Shown here: positions 1 through 8,141 of the stretch, one piece after another
Numbering within the stretch: the stretch's first letter is position 1
How the letters are laid out: each line of letters opens with the position of its first letter
NCBI RefSeq assembly: GCF_012927045.1
Contig: NZ_JABBFW010000009.1
Coordinates: forward strand, 1-64,000
Source of the DNA: Azohydromonas caseinilytica
Lineage (GTDB): Bacteria > Pseudomonadota > Gammaproteobacteria > Burkholderiales > Burkholderiaceae_C
DNA: 64,000 nt
Direction: 5' to 3'
The notes under the pieces: generated by a model
The model's database searches: none
What the model saw: the letters and a program-made list of their open reading frames with translations, nothing else
What the model was told of the DNA's origin: nothing
Made by a program: the position numbers and the translations under genes

Positions 1-107
1 AGATGCGCCGGCTGCGCACGCGCTTTGAGCGCCGTGCCGACATCCATCAGGCCTTTGTGACCCTGGGCTGCGCGCTCATTTGCTGGAACCACTTGCTGCC
101 CTCGTAG
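1..107 (+). pseudogene. IS5-family transposase, C-terminal fragment
   Basis: Reading from base 3, 34 codons run to a TAG at 105-107. The peptide contains RRLRTRFERRADIHQAF followed by a hydrophobic stretch ending ICWNHLLPS. This arginine-rich segment plus ICW is typical of the end of IS5-group DDE transposases (family knowledge). The 5' part lies outside the window, so I cannot tell whether the element is intact; I treat it as a partial or remnant copy. It directly abuts the next transposase remnant, which suggests nested insertions. Confidence 0.6.
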
Positions 108-133
108 GCCAAAAAGTTAGAACTTCTTATGTC

Positions 134-848
134 ATGGCGCGTCGCGGCAAGGTCGGCCTGGCATGGGCGCCAGCTGCAGATGCGCATTCATTCCAGGACG
201 CGGCACAGGAACTACCGCGGCGCTCCTGGCGCCCCATCACCCGCTACTTCCGTGACGGGCACACCGAGCAGTGGTGGGCGGCCGAGCTCAAGCTCTTTGG
301 CTACGGCCCGGACCGCGAAGTGCGCTAGATCGTGGCTACCACCGACCCGGCCACGCTGCCGCCGCTGACCACTTGGTATCTGACCACGAACATGTCCTTG
401 GATCAGGCGCCTGTGGCACATGTCGTGTGGCTTTACGGCATGAGGGCCTGGATCGAAGAGCACTACAAACGCGTGAAGGACGAGCTTGGCTGGGCCGACT
501 TCATGATGCGTGCCGACCATGCCATTCGCCGCCACTGGGCCCTGGTGTGGTGTGCCTTCTCGTTTTGCTGGTGGCACGAGGTACAGCGCGCCAAGCCATT
601 GTTCGAGCTGCACCAGAGCGTTTCCTGTGCACCTGAAAAGGTGCGGGGGAAAAATAAGGAAGCGCAAACGCCCGGTGCAGGGCTACTGGCCGCGGGCGCT
701 GCGTCGCGTCCAATCATGGCTGGCCCCGTGGAAGTGGCTCAACACCTGTTGGCGGGCGTGGCGCGACGAGCCGCCGCCGCCTGAGCTTGCCAAACTCATG
801 GAAGCTGTCGCGGCTGGCTTCGGAATTGACCTCTATCTCCGGGAATAA
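134..848 (+). pseudogene. IS701-like DDE transposase, decayed C-terminal half
   Basis: The reading frame that ends at 328 continues after an in-frame TAG (326-328) and again encodes transposase sequence: WIEEHYKRVKDELGWADF and then IRRHWALVWCAFSFCWW, hallmarks of the C-terminal part of IS701-type DDE transposases. Around 640-655 the homology moves to another frame, which finishes with PPPPELAKLMEAV and LYLRE and stops at 848. So there is at least one nonsense codon and one frameshift, and the N-terminal half with most of the catalytic core is missing. The element can no longer make an active enzyme. It lies between the IS5-like tail and the end of the liv operon. Confidence 0.75.
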
Positions 849-930
849 CAAAGTACCGCTGTATGGCGGGCACGGTGAACAAGAAATTCATCCCCAGGCC
901 AGACAGCACGGGCCCGGGTTTGACACATCT

Positions 931-1899
931 TCAAGCAGCGTTGCGACGGCGCTGTTGCCAAGCCAGCAGTTCGCCGACGAAGCCGCGGCGGAAAGCGACC
1001 ACGCACACTACGAAGATGGCACCAATGATCACTGTCACCCAGGAGCCGACGCGATCGGCCAGGAAGTTCTGCAGCCCGATGATGGTGAAAGCGCCCAGCA
1101 CCGGTCCGGCAAAGGTGCCCATGCCGCCCAGCAACGTCATCAGCACCACTTCACCCGAGAGTGACCAGTGAACATCCGACAACGTAGCAAAGCCCAGCAC
1201 CAGCGTCTTGAGCGCGCCGGCCAGTCCGGCAATGGCCGTTGAAAGTACGAAGGCCAGCAGTTTGTACTTGTCCACGTCGTAGCCCAGCGATACCGCGCGC
1301 GGTTCATTCTCTCGGATGGCTTTGAGTACCTGCCCGTAAGGTGAGTGCACGATGCGGATCACACCCAAAAATACGCCCACGAAGATTGCCAACACCAGGA
1401 AGTACATCGCGATGTCATGGCCGAGCGGAACAACGCCAAACAAGTGACCGCGTGGCACACCCTGCAGCCCATCCTCGCCGCCGGTAAAGGGTGCTTGCAG
1501 GCAGACGAAGTACACCATTTGCGCCATGGCCAACGTGATCATGGCGAAGTAGATCCCTTGGCGCCGAATGGCGATAAGTCCGACCAGCAACCCGATCAAC
1601 GCTGCGATGGCCGTACCTGCCACCAACCCAAGCTCTGGCGACCAGCCCGCACTGCGCACCAGCCAACCGGTGGCGTAGGCCGCCGAGCCCATAAAGGCCG
1701 CATGACCGAAAGACAACAGGCCCGTGAAGCCCAGCAGCAGGTTGAAGGCGCAGGCGAAGATAGCGAAGCACAGCGCCTTCATCATGAGCACCGGGTACAG
1801 CCCGATGAAAGGCGCGGCCAGCAGCACCGCCAGCACGATTAGCCACAGCAGGCGCGCTCGCCGCTGCAGGCTGACAGCAGAAGTGGCAGTGGCGCTCAT
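931..1899 (-). CDS. livM: Branched-chain amino acid ABC transporter, permease LivM
   Basis: Inner-membrane permease of a HAAT-family (LIV-type) uptake system. It has about eight to ten hydrophobic helices and the conserved segment LLLGFTGLLSFGHAAFMG near residue 55, characteristic of LivM. About 322 residues is normal for LivM. Two ATG codons in tandem are possible starts; the second (1899) sits five bases after an AAGGAG and fits a ribosome site better than the first (1902), which overlaps the livH stop. It is the last gene of the iclR-livGFKHM operon. The transported substrate cannot be told from sequence; LIV-type systems also carry amides and aromatic acids. Confidence 0.9.
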   Translation of the reverse strand: MSATATSAVSLQRRARLLWLIVLAVLLAAPFIGLYPVLMMKALCFAIFACAFNLLLGFTGLLSFGHAAFMGSAAYATGWLVRSAGWSPELGLVAGTAIAALIGLLVGLIAIRRQGIYFAMITLAMAQMVYFVCLQAPFTGGEDGLQGVPRGHLFGVVPLGHDIAMYFLVLAIFVGVFLGVIRIVHSPYGQVLKAIRENEPRAVSLGYDVDKYKLLAFVLSTAIAGLAGALKTLVLGFATLSDVHWSLSGEVVLMTLLGGMGTFAGPVLGAFTIIGLQNFLADRVGSWVTVIIGAIFVVCVVAFRRGFVGELLAWQQRRRNAA

Positions 1900-2783
1900 C
1901 ATTTCTCCTTGCCGAACAGGCCGGCGGGCCGCAACACCAGCACGATGGCCATGATCACGAACACCACGATGTTCGAAGCTTCGGGATAAAAGACCTTGGT
2001 CAGCCCCTCCACCAGCCCCAACATCAAGCCGGTAAGGATAGAGCCCAGGATTGAACCCATGCCGCCAATCACCACCACCGCGAACACGACGATGATGAGG
2101 TTGCTGCCCATCAGCGGCGTGATCTGAATCACCGGAGCGGCCAGCACGCCGGCCAGTGCCGCCAGCCCTGCGCCGGCGGCGTAGGTCAGCATCACCATCA
2201 CCGGCACATTGATACCGAAAGCCTGCACCAGCGCCGGGTTTTCAGTGCCCGCGCGGAGTGTGGCCCCGAGCGGTGTTTTCTCGATCAGAAACCACGTACC
2301 CAGGCACACCAGCAGCGAGGCGCCAATGACCCAGGCACGGTAGTTGGGCAGCACCATGAAGCCAAGGTTGGTGGCGCCTTGCAGCAGATCAGGCACCGGG
2401 TACTGCTGCCCCGAGACACCAAACTGTTCACGGAACACGCCCTCGGCGATCAGCGCCAAGCCAAAGGTCAATAGCAAGCCGTACAGCGGATCGAGCTTGT
2501 AGAGCTGCTTGAGCAAGGTGCGCTCGATGACCACGCCCAGCGCACCCACTACCAGTGGCGCCAGCAACAGTGCCACCCAGTAGTTGATGCCTAGGTACTC
2601 CAGGCTCAGCCATGCCACATAGGCGCCGATCATGTACAGCGCGCCATGCGCGAAATTCACGATGCCCAGCAGTCCGAAGATCACGGCCAGCCCGAGGCTG
2701 AGCATGGCGTAGAAGGAGCCGTTGACCAGACCCAGCATGAGCTGACCCAGAAAGGCCTGGTGCGGTATGCCGAAGATGTCCAC
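1899..2783 (-). CDS. livH: Branched-chain amino acid ABC transporter, permease LivH
   Basis: Second membrane subunit, 294 residues with a GTG start at 2783. It carries the LivH signatures GLVNGSFYAMLSLGLAVIFG and VNFAHGALYMIGAY near the N-terminus and the EAA-like loop GGMGSILGSILTG near residue 245. It pairs with LivM to form the transmembrane pore. Its stop overlaps the livM start region, so the two are translationally coupled. A 7 bp stem-loop lies in the 91 bp gap upstream, between it and the binding-protein gene. Confidence 0.9.
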   Translation of the reverse strand: MDIFGIPHQAFLGQLMLGLVNGSFYAMLSLGLAVIFGLLGIVNFAHGALYMIGAYVAWLSLEYLGINYWVALLLAPLVVGALGVVIERTLLKQLYKLDPLYGLLLTFGLALIAEGVFREQFGVSGQQYPVPDLLQGATNLGFMVLPNYRAWVIGASLLVCLGTWFLIEKTPLGATLRAGTENPALVQAFGINVPVMVMLTYAAGAGLAALAGVLAAPVIQITPLMGSNLIIVVFAVVVIGGMGSILGSILTGLMLGLVEGLTKVFYPEASNIVVFVIMAIVLVLRPAGLFGKEK

Positions 2784-2824
2784 GAGGTCAGTTCCGTAGT
2801 GGAGTGCCGTTACGGCGAACCGCC

Positions 2825-2851
2825 GCAGGAGTACGGCAGCCCGCCTCCTGC
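2825..2851 (-). promoter_or_regulatory. Stem-loop between livK and livH
   Basis: Arms GCAGGAG (2825-2831) and CTCCTGC (2845-2851) enclose a 13-base loop. There is no T-run, so it is not a classical terminator. Stem-loops in this position often stabilise the upstream binding-protein message or reduce read-through to the permeases; that role is inferred here. Confidence 0.35.
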
Positions 2852-2874
2852 AGCGCGGCGACGGGCTCAGCGCA

Positions 2875-4080
2875 TCACTGCTTCCACAGCGCGCACTTGC
2901 TCTCGGCCTTGGTGGTAAAAGCTGCCTCGCCCTTGATGGTTTCCACCACGTTGTAGTAGTCCCAAGGCTCGGTGGACTGTGCCGGCGTCTTGACCTGCAT
3001 CAGATACATGTCGTGCACCATGCGGCCGTCCTCGCGCACATAGCCGTTCTTGGCGAAGACGTCGTTGACCTTGATCTTCTTGAGTTGCGCCATCACCTTA
3101 TCGCCATCATCGGTGCCTGCAGCTTTGACAGCCTGCAGGTAGCTCAAAGCCACCGAGTAGTCGGCGGCCTGCAGGGACGAAGGCATGCGTTTGACCTTGT
3201 CAAAAAACTTGCGACCCCAGGCGCGCGACTCGGCGTCGCGGTTCCAGTACCAACTGTCGGTGAGGTACATGCCTTGCGTGTTCTTCAGGCCCAGCGAGTG
3301 CACATCGTTGATGAACATCAGCAAGCCAGCAAGCTTCATCGACTTGGTAATACCGAATTCGTTGGCCGCCTTGATGGCATTGATTGTGTCGCCACCAGCA
3401 TTGGCCAAGCCCAGGATCTGTGCCTTGCTCGACTGCGCCTGCAGCAGGAAGCTGGAGAAGTCACTGGCCGACAGCGGGTGCTTGACCGAGCCCACGACGG
3501 TGCCGCCGGACGCCTTGACGACATTGGCCGTGTCGTTTTGCAGCGACTGGCCAAAGGCGTAGTCGGCGGTGAGGAAGAACCAGCTTTTGCCGCCGGCACG
3601 CACCACGGCGCCTCCCGTGCCTTTGGCCAGAGCCACCGTGTCATAGGCCCAGTGGATGGTGTAGGGTGAGCACTGCTCGTTGGTCAGCGCCGAAGTGCCG
3701 GCCCCCACGGCGATAAAGGGCTTTTTCTTCTCAGCGGCGACCTTGGCCATGGCCAAGCTGGTGCCGGAGTTGGTGCCGCCGATGAGCATGTCCATGCCCT
3801 GCGTATCGAACCACTCCCGCGCCTTGGCCGCAGCGACGTCCGCCTTGTTCTGGTGGTCGGCCGAGAGCAGTTCAATCTTTTTGCCGTTGATGTTGCCGCC
3901 CATGTCGGCAATGGCCATGCGGATGGCTTCGGCGCCGCCCTGACCGTCGATGTCGGAGTAAAGGCCGCCCATGTCACTGATGAACCCGATGCGAATCACG
4001 TCACCCGAGAATTGGGCGTTAGCCGTTCCAATCGATGCGGCGGCAACAGCACAGCCCGTGGCGAGAGTCTTGAGCTTCAT
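2875..4080 (-). CDS. ABC transporter substrate-binding protein (LivK type)
   Basis: Periplasmic receptor of the LIV-type system, about 401 residues. I chose the ATG at 4080 because GGAAGGAGA lies seven to eight bases upstream; an ATG at 4098 has no such site. The N-terminus is a Sec signal peptide (MKLKTLATG, hydrophobic core, cleavage near ANA-QF), followed by IRIGFISDMGG, the usual start of the Peripla_BP_6 fold. Two alpha/beta lobes follow, with VGSVKHPL and an FTTKAESKC tail typical of binding proteins for aromatic or branched-chain acids in Burkholderiales. It sits in the middle of the operon and is probably its most abundant product. Confidence 0.9.
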   Translation of the reverse strand: MKLKTLATGCAVAAASIGTANAQFSGDVIRIGFISDMGGLYSDIDGQGGAEAIRMAIADMGGNINGKKIELLSADHQNKADVAAAKAREWFDTQGMDMLIGGTNSGTSLAMAKVAAEKKKPFIAVGAGTSALTNEQCSPYTIHWAYDTVALAKGTGGAVVRAGGKSWFFLTADYAFGQSLQNDTANVVKASGGTVVGSVKHPLSASDFSSFLLQAQSSKAQILGLANAGGDTINAIKAANEFGITKSMKLAGLLMFINDVHSLGLKNTQGMYLTDSWYWNRDAESRAWGRKFFDKVKRMPSSLQAADYSVALSYLQAVKAAGTDDGDKVMAQLKKIKVNDVFAKNGYVREDGRMVHDMYLMQVKTPAQSTEPWDYYNVVETIKGEAAFTTKAESKCALWKQ

Positions 4081-4105
4081 ATTTCGGTCTCCTTCCAATA
4101 GTTAA

Positions 4106-4909
4106 TCAGACACCCAAGTACTCCCGCAGCTTCTGGCTGTGCTGCGGCAGTTGCGCCTGGGTGAATTCCTCGATCACGCGGCCGTGCTCCATCACGAGGA
4201 AGCGATCCGCCAAAGGGGCGGCAAAGCGGAAGTTCTGTTCCACCATCACGATGGTGTATCCCTGACGGCGCAGCGTCGTCACCATCTCGGCGAGTTTCTG
4301 CACGATCACCGGCGCCAGACCTTCCGAGATTTCGTCGAGCAATAGCAGCCGCGCGCCGGTGCGCAGGATACGCGCCACTGCCAGCATTTGTTGCTCTCCA
4401 CCGGAGAGGCGCGTGCCTTGGCTGGCGGCACGCTCGCGCAGGTTGGGGAACATCGTGTAGATCTGCTCCACGCTCATGCCTCCCTTAACGAGCACCGGCG
4501 GCAGCATCAGGTTTTCTTGCGTCGAAAGACTGGAGAAGATGCCACGCTCCTCAGGGCAGTAGCCAATGCCCAGCCGCGCAATACGGTGCGTGGGCAACCC
4601 AACGCTTTCAGTGTCGTGGACTTTGATCGAGCCCTTACGGCTGCCCGTGAGGCCCATGATGGCCCGCAGCGTGGTGGTGCGCCCGGCGCCGTTGCGTCCC
4701 AGCAGCGTCACGACCTCGCCTTCGTCCACCGTAAAATTCACCCCGTGCAGCACATGTGATTCGCCGTACCAGGCGTGAAGGTCCGAGACCTCCAGAAAGC
4801 GCCGGCGTGCGCCGCCAGTGGACGGCGCTACGGCGGGGGTAGAGGCGGCAGACTGCATCCCCATGTGCGGCAGCGGAGTGGCCACGTCGGCAATTTGCGA
4901 GCGGTCCAT
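4106..4909 (-). CDS. livF: ABC transporter ATP-binding protein LivF
   Basis: One of two cytoplasmic ATPases of the LIV-type importer, 267 residues. It has the ABC signature LSGGEQQMLAVAR and Walker B LLLLDEISEGLAP, with the LivF-typical VEQNFRFA H-loop region replaced by VEQN (no His visible at the usual place). The Walker A motif reads GRNGAGRTTT, with Arg in place of the invariant Lys; see findings. An N-terminal extension of about 37 residues precedes the first ABC strand, so the true start could lie further in. The start overlaps the livG stop by one base (TGATG), showing translational coupling. Confidence 0.87.
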   Translation of the reverse strand: MDRSQIADVATPLPHMGMQSAASTPAVAPSTGGARRRFLEVSDLHAWYGESHVLHGVNFTVDEGEVVTLLGRNGAGRTTTLRAIMGLTGSRKGSIKVHDTESVGLPTHRIARLGIGYCPEERGIFSSLSTQENLMLPPVLVKGGMSVEQIYTMFPNLRERAASQGTRLSGGEQQMLAVARILRTGARLLLLDEISEGLAPVIVQKLAEMVTTLRRQGYTIVMVEQNFRFAAPLADRFLVMEHGRVIEEFTQAQLPQHSQKLREYLGV

Positions 4910-5685
4910 CAGTGGGCTCCCTGCAGCTCGACATTGGCACTTCCCATATAGGCCTCCACTACGGCCGGATTGGCCGATACCTGGGCATACGGCCCTTCAG
5001 CCAGCACAGCGCCGCGCTGCAGTACCGTGATGGTGTCAGCGATGCTCGACACCACGCTCATGTTGTGTTCCACCATCAGCACTGTGCGGTCCGCCGCTAC
5101 TTTTTTGATGAGTTGGCGGATGCGATCCACATCCTCGATGCCCAGGCCCTGTGTGGGCTCGTCCAGCAGCATCAACCGCGGCTCCATGGCCAGCGTGGTA
5201 GCAATTTCCAGCGAGCGCTTGCGTCCGTAGCTCAACTCCACGGCCGGCAGATCGGCATAGCGCTGCAAATCCACCGCGTGCAGCAGTTCCATCGCGCGCT
5301 CGTTGAGCACGTTGAGAGTGCGCTCGGAACGCCAGAACTGGAATGACGGTCCCAGGTACTTGCGCTGCAACGCCACACGCACGTTCTCCAGCACGGTCAG
5401 GTGCGGGAACACGGCCGAGATCTGGAATGAGCGGATCACGCCGCGGCGCGCCACCTGCGCCGGCGCCTCGCGCGTGATGTCCTGCCCCTCGAAGAAGATG
5501 CGGCCCGAGGTCGGCTGCAGGAACTTGGTCAGCAGGTTGAAGCATGTGGTCTTGCCCGCACCGTTGGGCCCGATCAGGGCATGGATGGTGCCCCGGCGCA
5601 CGCGCAAGTTGACCTTGTTGACCGCGACGAAACCCTTGAATTCGCGGGTGAGGTCCTGGGTTTCCAGGATGTGATCGCCACTCAT
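4909..5685 (-). CDS. livG: ABC transporter ATP-binding protein LivG
   Basis: The second ATPase of the importer, 258 residues. The start chosen is ATG at 5685, preceded by AAGGAGG and overlapping the iclR stop (ATGA). A longer open frame upstream to 5886 reads antisense-like basic residues and is rejected. It has an intact Walker A (GPNGAGKTT), a Walker B LMLLDEPTQGLG, and VEHNMSVV as the H-loop. The ABC signature is ELSYGRKRSLEIA, of the LivG-type degenerate form. It works with LivF to drive LivHM. Confidence 0.9.
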   Translation of the reverse strand: MSGDHILETQDLTREFKGFVAVNKVNLRVRRGTIHALIGPNGAGKTTCFNLLTKFLQPTSGRIFFEGQDITREAPAQVARRGVIRSFQISAVFPHLTVLENVRVALQRKYLGPSFQFWRSERTLNVLNERAMELLHAVDLQRYADLPAVELSYGRKRSLEIATTLAMEPRLMLLDEPTQGLGIEDVDRIRQLIKKVAADRTVLMVEHNMSVVSSIADTITVLQRGAVLAEGPYAQVSANPAVVEAYMGSANVELQGAH

Positions 5686-6572
5686 GCGCCGCCTCCTTGC
5701 TTGACGATGTCCCGGGAGGCCAGCGGCACCGAGCCGCCCAGCCGCTGTGTGAGCTCGCGCGCCGTGCCAAGCACCACCTCCAGGTGCCGCGCACCGCCGT
5801 CGGTGCCGAGCATGCTCTTGTTGATGCAAACGCCTACGCCAGCCACGGCCTGCCCTGAAGCGTCGAACACTGGGGCGCCCATGCAATACACGCCTTCGCG
5901 CACACCTTCGTCATCGACGCTGTAGCCGCGCTCACGCGTGGCGCGCAGCTCGCGCCTGAGTGCCGTGCGCGTGAGCGGCCCCTTGCCGGACATGCGGGGC
6001 AGCGGATCGGCCGGAAACAACTGCGCCAGCCGTTCGATCGGTTGGTGCGCCAGCATGGCCTTGCCCGTGGCGGCCAAATGCGCAGGCAGCCGCATGCCGA
6101 CGTTGAATGCCAAGCCCAGCGGCCGCCGCCCCGGACGAGCGGCCACGTACACCACCTCGGTACCGTCGAGCACCGAGAGGATGATGGTTTCGTCGTGCGC
6201 CCCGCCAGCCGTGGCTTTCCACAAGGCGTTGAATTCCTCCGTCACCTGCGTACCGGCCACGAAGGCCTCGGCCAGCCCCATCACCCGCGCGCCGATTAGG
6301 AAAGCGCCGTCGGCCTGGCGGCGCAGGTAGCCAAAGCTCAACAGCGTGTTGCACAGCCCATGCACGCTGCTCTTGGGATAACCCAGCTCGGCCACCAGCC
6401 GCGCTAGGGTCAACGGCCGGCGTGCTTGCGCAATGCGCTCCAGCAAGGTCAACGCCCTGGCCACGGCAGGCACCAAAGGCGGCTGCGCCGGCACGGCATT
6501 CCCCTGGGCTGCAGCCATAGCCTGTGGAACAGAGCCACGGGCACGGGCAGCGAGTGTGGCTGGATTGTTCAA
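5682..6572 (-). CDS. IclR-family transcriptional regulator of the liv operon
   Basis: An IclR-type regulator, 296 residues if the TTG at 6572 is used and 278 if the ATG at 6518 is used; neither has a clear ribosome site. A winged helix (LTLARLVAELGYPKSSVHG) is followed by the IclR effector domain, with HLAATGKAMLA and YSVDDEGVREGVYCMG as typical segments. It is the first gene of the liv operon and overlaps livG by four bases, so it is likely co-expressed and controls uptake in response to a small acid. The TTG lies inside a set of GTTCA repeats that look like an operator, which favours the internal ATG. Confidence 0.85.
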   Translation of the reverse strand: MNNPATLAARARGSVPQAMAAAQGNAVPAQPPLVPAVARALTLLERIAQARRPLTLARLVAELGYPKSSVHGLCNTLLSFGYLRRQADGAFLIGARVMGLAEAFVAGTQVTEEFNALWKATAGGAHDETIILSVLDGTEVVYVAARPGRRPLGLAFNVGMRLPAHLAATGKAMLAHQPIERLAQLFPADPLPRMSGKGPLTRTALRRELRATRERGYSVDDEGVREGVYCMGAPVFDASGQAVAGVGVCINKSMLGTDGGARHLEVVLGTARELTQRLGGSVPLASRDIVKQGGGA

Positions 6573-6592
6573 TTAGCTGAACGGTGTTCAAT
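6567..6592 (-). promoter_or_regulatory. Possible IclR operator
   Basis: GTTCA (6567-6571) and TGAAC (6578-6582) form an inverted repeat with a 6-base spacer. GAAC (6579-6582) and GTTC (6586-6589) form a second one. GTTCAAT occurs twice as a direct repeat, 19 bases apart. The cluster overlaps the start of the IclR-type gene, as expected of an autoregulatory site. No binding consensus for this regulator is known to me. Confidence 0.35.
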
Positions 6593-6883
6593 AGACGGAA
6601 CCGGATGGTCGGCACTCACAGGCCGAATGTCATCCCCCCGTAAGCTTGAATTCGGGGAATATCCTGTAAGGACTAACCCTGCTAGCTCTCGACGGCCAGC
6701 GGCGAAGACTCGTGCGCCTTTGCAAGCGAGTCGGAAGAATCAAATTCGTGTTGTTTGCGAAATCACCCTTTTGGGGGACGCTCTATCCCCCAATGGTGCG
6801 ATGCGCTTGAGTGCGCGGTTGCTCTCAAGCAACCAGAGGTGTGCCGCCTCGATGAGCGCTGCGCCTGGTTAGAAACATGCGCC
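6573..6883. other. Gene-free stretch between iclR and the pilin gene
   Basis: About 310 bases without a convincing gene on either strand. It holds the operator-like repeats at its left edge and a stem-loop at 6771-6793 (arms TTGGGGG and CCCCCAA, loop of nine bases). The promoter of the iclR-liv operon should be here (reading leftwards), but I cannot identify -35 and -10 boxes with confidence. Confidence 0.4.
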
Positions 6884-7321
6884 TCAGCGGCTCCAGCACG
6901 CTTGGGGCGTGCGCTGCACGCTGCCTGGGCTCACCGTCACCATCAGTGCGGTGCAGCCGCTGTCGGCCGCCTGGCTGCGACCGGCCACGGCGGTGGCTGT
7001 GACGACATAGCCGGCGGCGCCAGCAGCGGTAAGTGAGAGCCTGTAGAAACCCCCTGCGCTGACGGCGCTCAGACCCAGCCCCAGCGGCGGTGCTGCGTTC
7101 AGTTCGGCCGCATAGCTGGCATGGGTGCTGCGCCATCGCTCCTGGGCCTGTTCAACCTGCATCAGCGCCACCAGCGCATCGGTGCGCCGCGTCTTGCGTA
7201 CCTGGGCCAGGTAGGAGGGATAGGCCATGCCTGCCACCACGGCAGCAATGGCCAGTGCCGCTGCCACCTCCACCAGCGTGAACCCGCGGCTGGCCGTTCT
7301 GGAAAAGTTCGCTTGCGCCAT
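6884..7321 (-). CDS. Type IV pilin-like protein (PilE type)
   Basis: 145 residues from ATG at 7321. The N-terminus has a class III prepilin signal: a short basic leader, then RGFTLVEVAAALAIAAVVAG, with cleavage expected after the Gly and a Glu at mature position 5. The C-terminal part carries DSGCTALMV and PQACW, the two-cysteine disulfide loop of PilE-like minor or major pilins. It is processed by the prepilin peptidase PilD and assembled in the inner membrane into type IV pili. No other pilus genes are nearby, so it is probably an isolated pilin locus. A longer open frame upstream to 7432 lacks support. Confidence 0.85.
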   Translation of the reverse strand: MAQANFSRTASRGFTLVEVAAALAIAAVVAGMAYPSYLAQVRKTRRTDALVALMQVEQAQERWRSTHASYAAELNAAPPLGLGLSAVSAGGFYRLSLTAAGAAGYVVTATAVAGRSQAADSGCTALMVTVSPGSVQRTPQACWSR

Positions 7322-7470
7322 GAGCGCAGTGTGTCCATCGCATTCGCAGTGCGAGTGGCGACAGAATGCGGCGCTCCCCCAGGCATGCGGCAGGAAAAAC
7401 ATGGAGACGGCGGACGTCCCTGAGCGGCACACCTTGTCCAGCGAACGTACGGCTCTGGCGCTAAGCGCCC

Positions 7471-8106
7471 TCAGGCTGGCTCATCCAGTGCCGGCCGCGC
7501 CAAGTGCATGTCATCGCTCCAGCCCACCAGCATGAAGCCCTGCGGGGTATGCAGCAGGCGGTTGACCGCGGCGTTGCCGACCTGCCAAGTGCGCGGCGCC
7601 TGCAGGTCCAGCCGCGTGGCGGCCCGGTACAGGCAGTCCAGCACGCCGCCGTGCGAAACCAGCGCGATCGACTGTCCCGGATGACGCGCCGCCAATTGCG
7701 CAGCCGCCGTGACACAGCGGTCGTAGAACGCGCGCAGCGTTTCCCCGCCTTCCGGACCAAAGTCCGGATCGCGTCGACGCCAGCGCAGGCTGTCCTCGGG
7801 CCAGCGCTGCTCGATCTCGTCGAAGCGCAAGCCCTCGAAGCAGCCAAAGCGCCGCTCACGCAGACCGGGCTCCCGCTGCACCGGCAAGCCGGCGGCCTGC
7901 GCGAAGGCAGCGGCGGTTTCAACGGCACGCCCCAGGTCGCTGGCATAGACCGCCTGCAATGGCTCGTCGGCCAGCGCCTGCGTCAGGCATTGGGCCTGCC
8001 AGCGGCCATGGGCGTTGAGCGGAATATCGGTGTGGCCCTGGATGCGCGTGTCGGCATTCCAGTCCGTTTCACCGTGGCGGATGGCGATGATGCGGGTGGC
8101 TTCCAG
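7471..8106 (-). CDS. Histidine phosphatase (phosphoglycerate mutase-like), probable CTG start
   Basis: The catalytic motif RHGETDW of the histidine phosphatase superfamily is encoded in frame at about 8061-8081, upstream of any ATG, GTG or TTG. Extending the frame leftwards to CTG at 8106 gives a 211-residue protein (LEATRIIAIRHGETDWN...) with AAAGGA six bases before the CTG. Later motifs are SDLGRAVETA, GCFEGL and SHGGVLD (second catalytic His). The length fits cobC/gpmB-like phosphatases. Starting at the first ordinary codon (TTG, 7959) would remove the catalytic His. The substrate is unknown. It follows the YbhB-like gene by 35 bases. Confidence 0.8.
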   Translation of the reverse strand: MEATRIIAIRHGETDWNADTRIQGHTDIPLNAHGRWQAQCLTQALADEPLQAVYASDLGRAVETAAAFAQAAGLPVQREPGLRERRFGCFEGLRFDEIEQRWPEDSLRWRRRDPDFGPEGGETLRAFYDRCVTAAAQLAARHPGQSIALVSHGGVLDCLYRAATRLDLQAPRTWQVGNAAVNRLLHTPQGFMLVGWSDDMHLARPALDEPA

Positions 8107-8141
8107 GGGGATTCCTTTGACGGAGCGGGGCGAAACAGCGC

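Noticed and set aside
5686-5886. N-terminal extension of LivG
   Set aside because: Overlaps iclR in another frame, highly basic low-complexity residues, and a good ribosome site precedes the ATG at 5685.
6426-6872. Plus-strand ORF of 148 codons
   Set aside because: Antisense to iclR in its first part and low-complexity; no motif or ribosome site.
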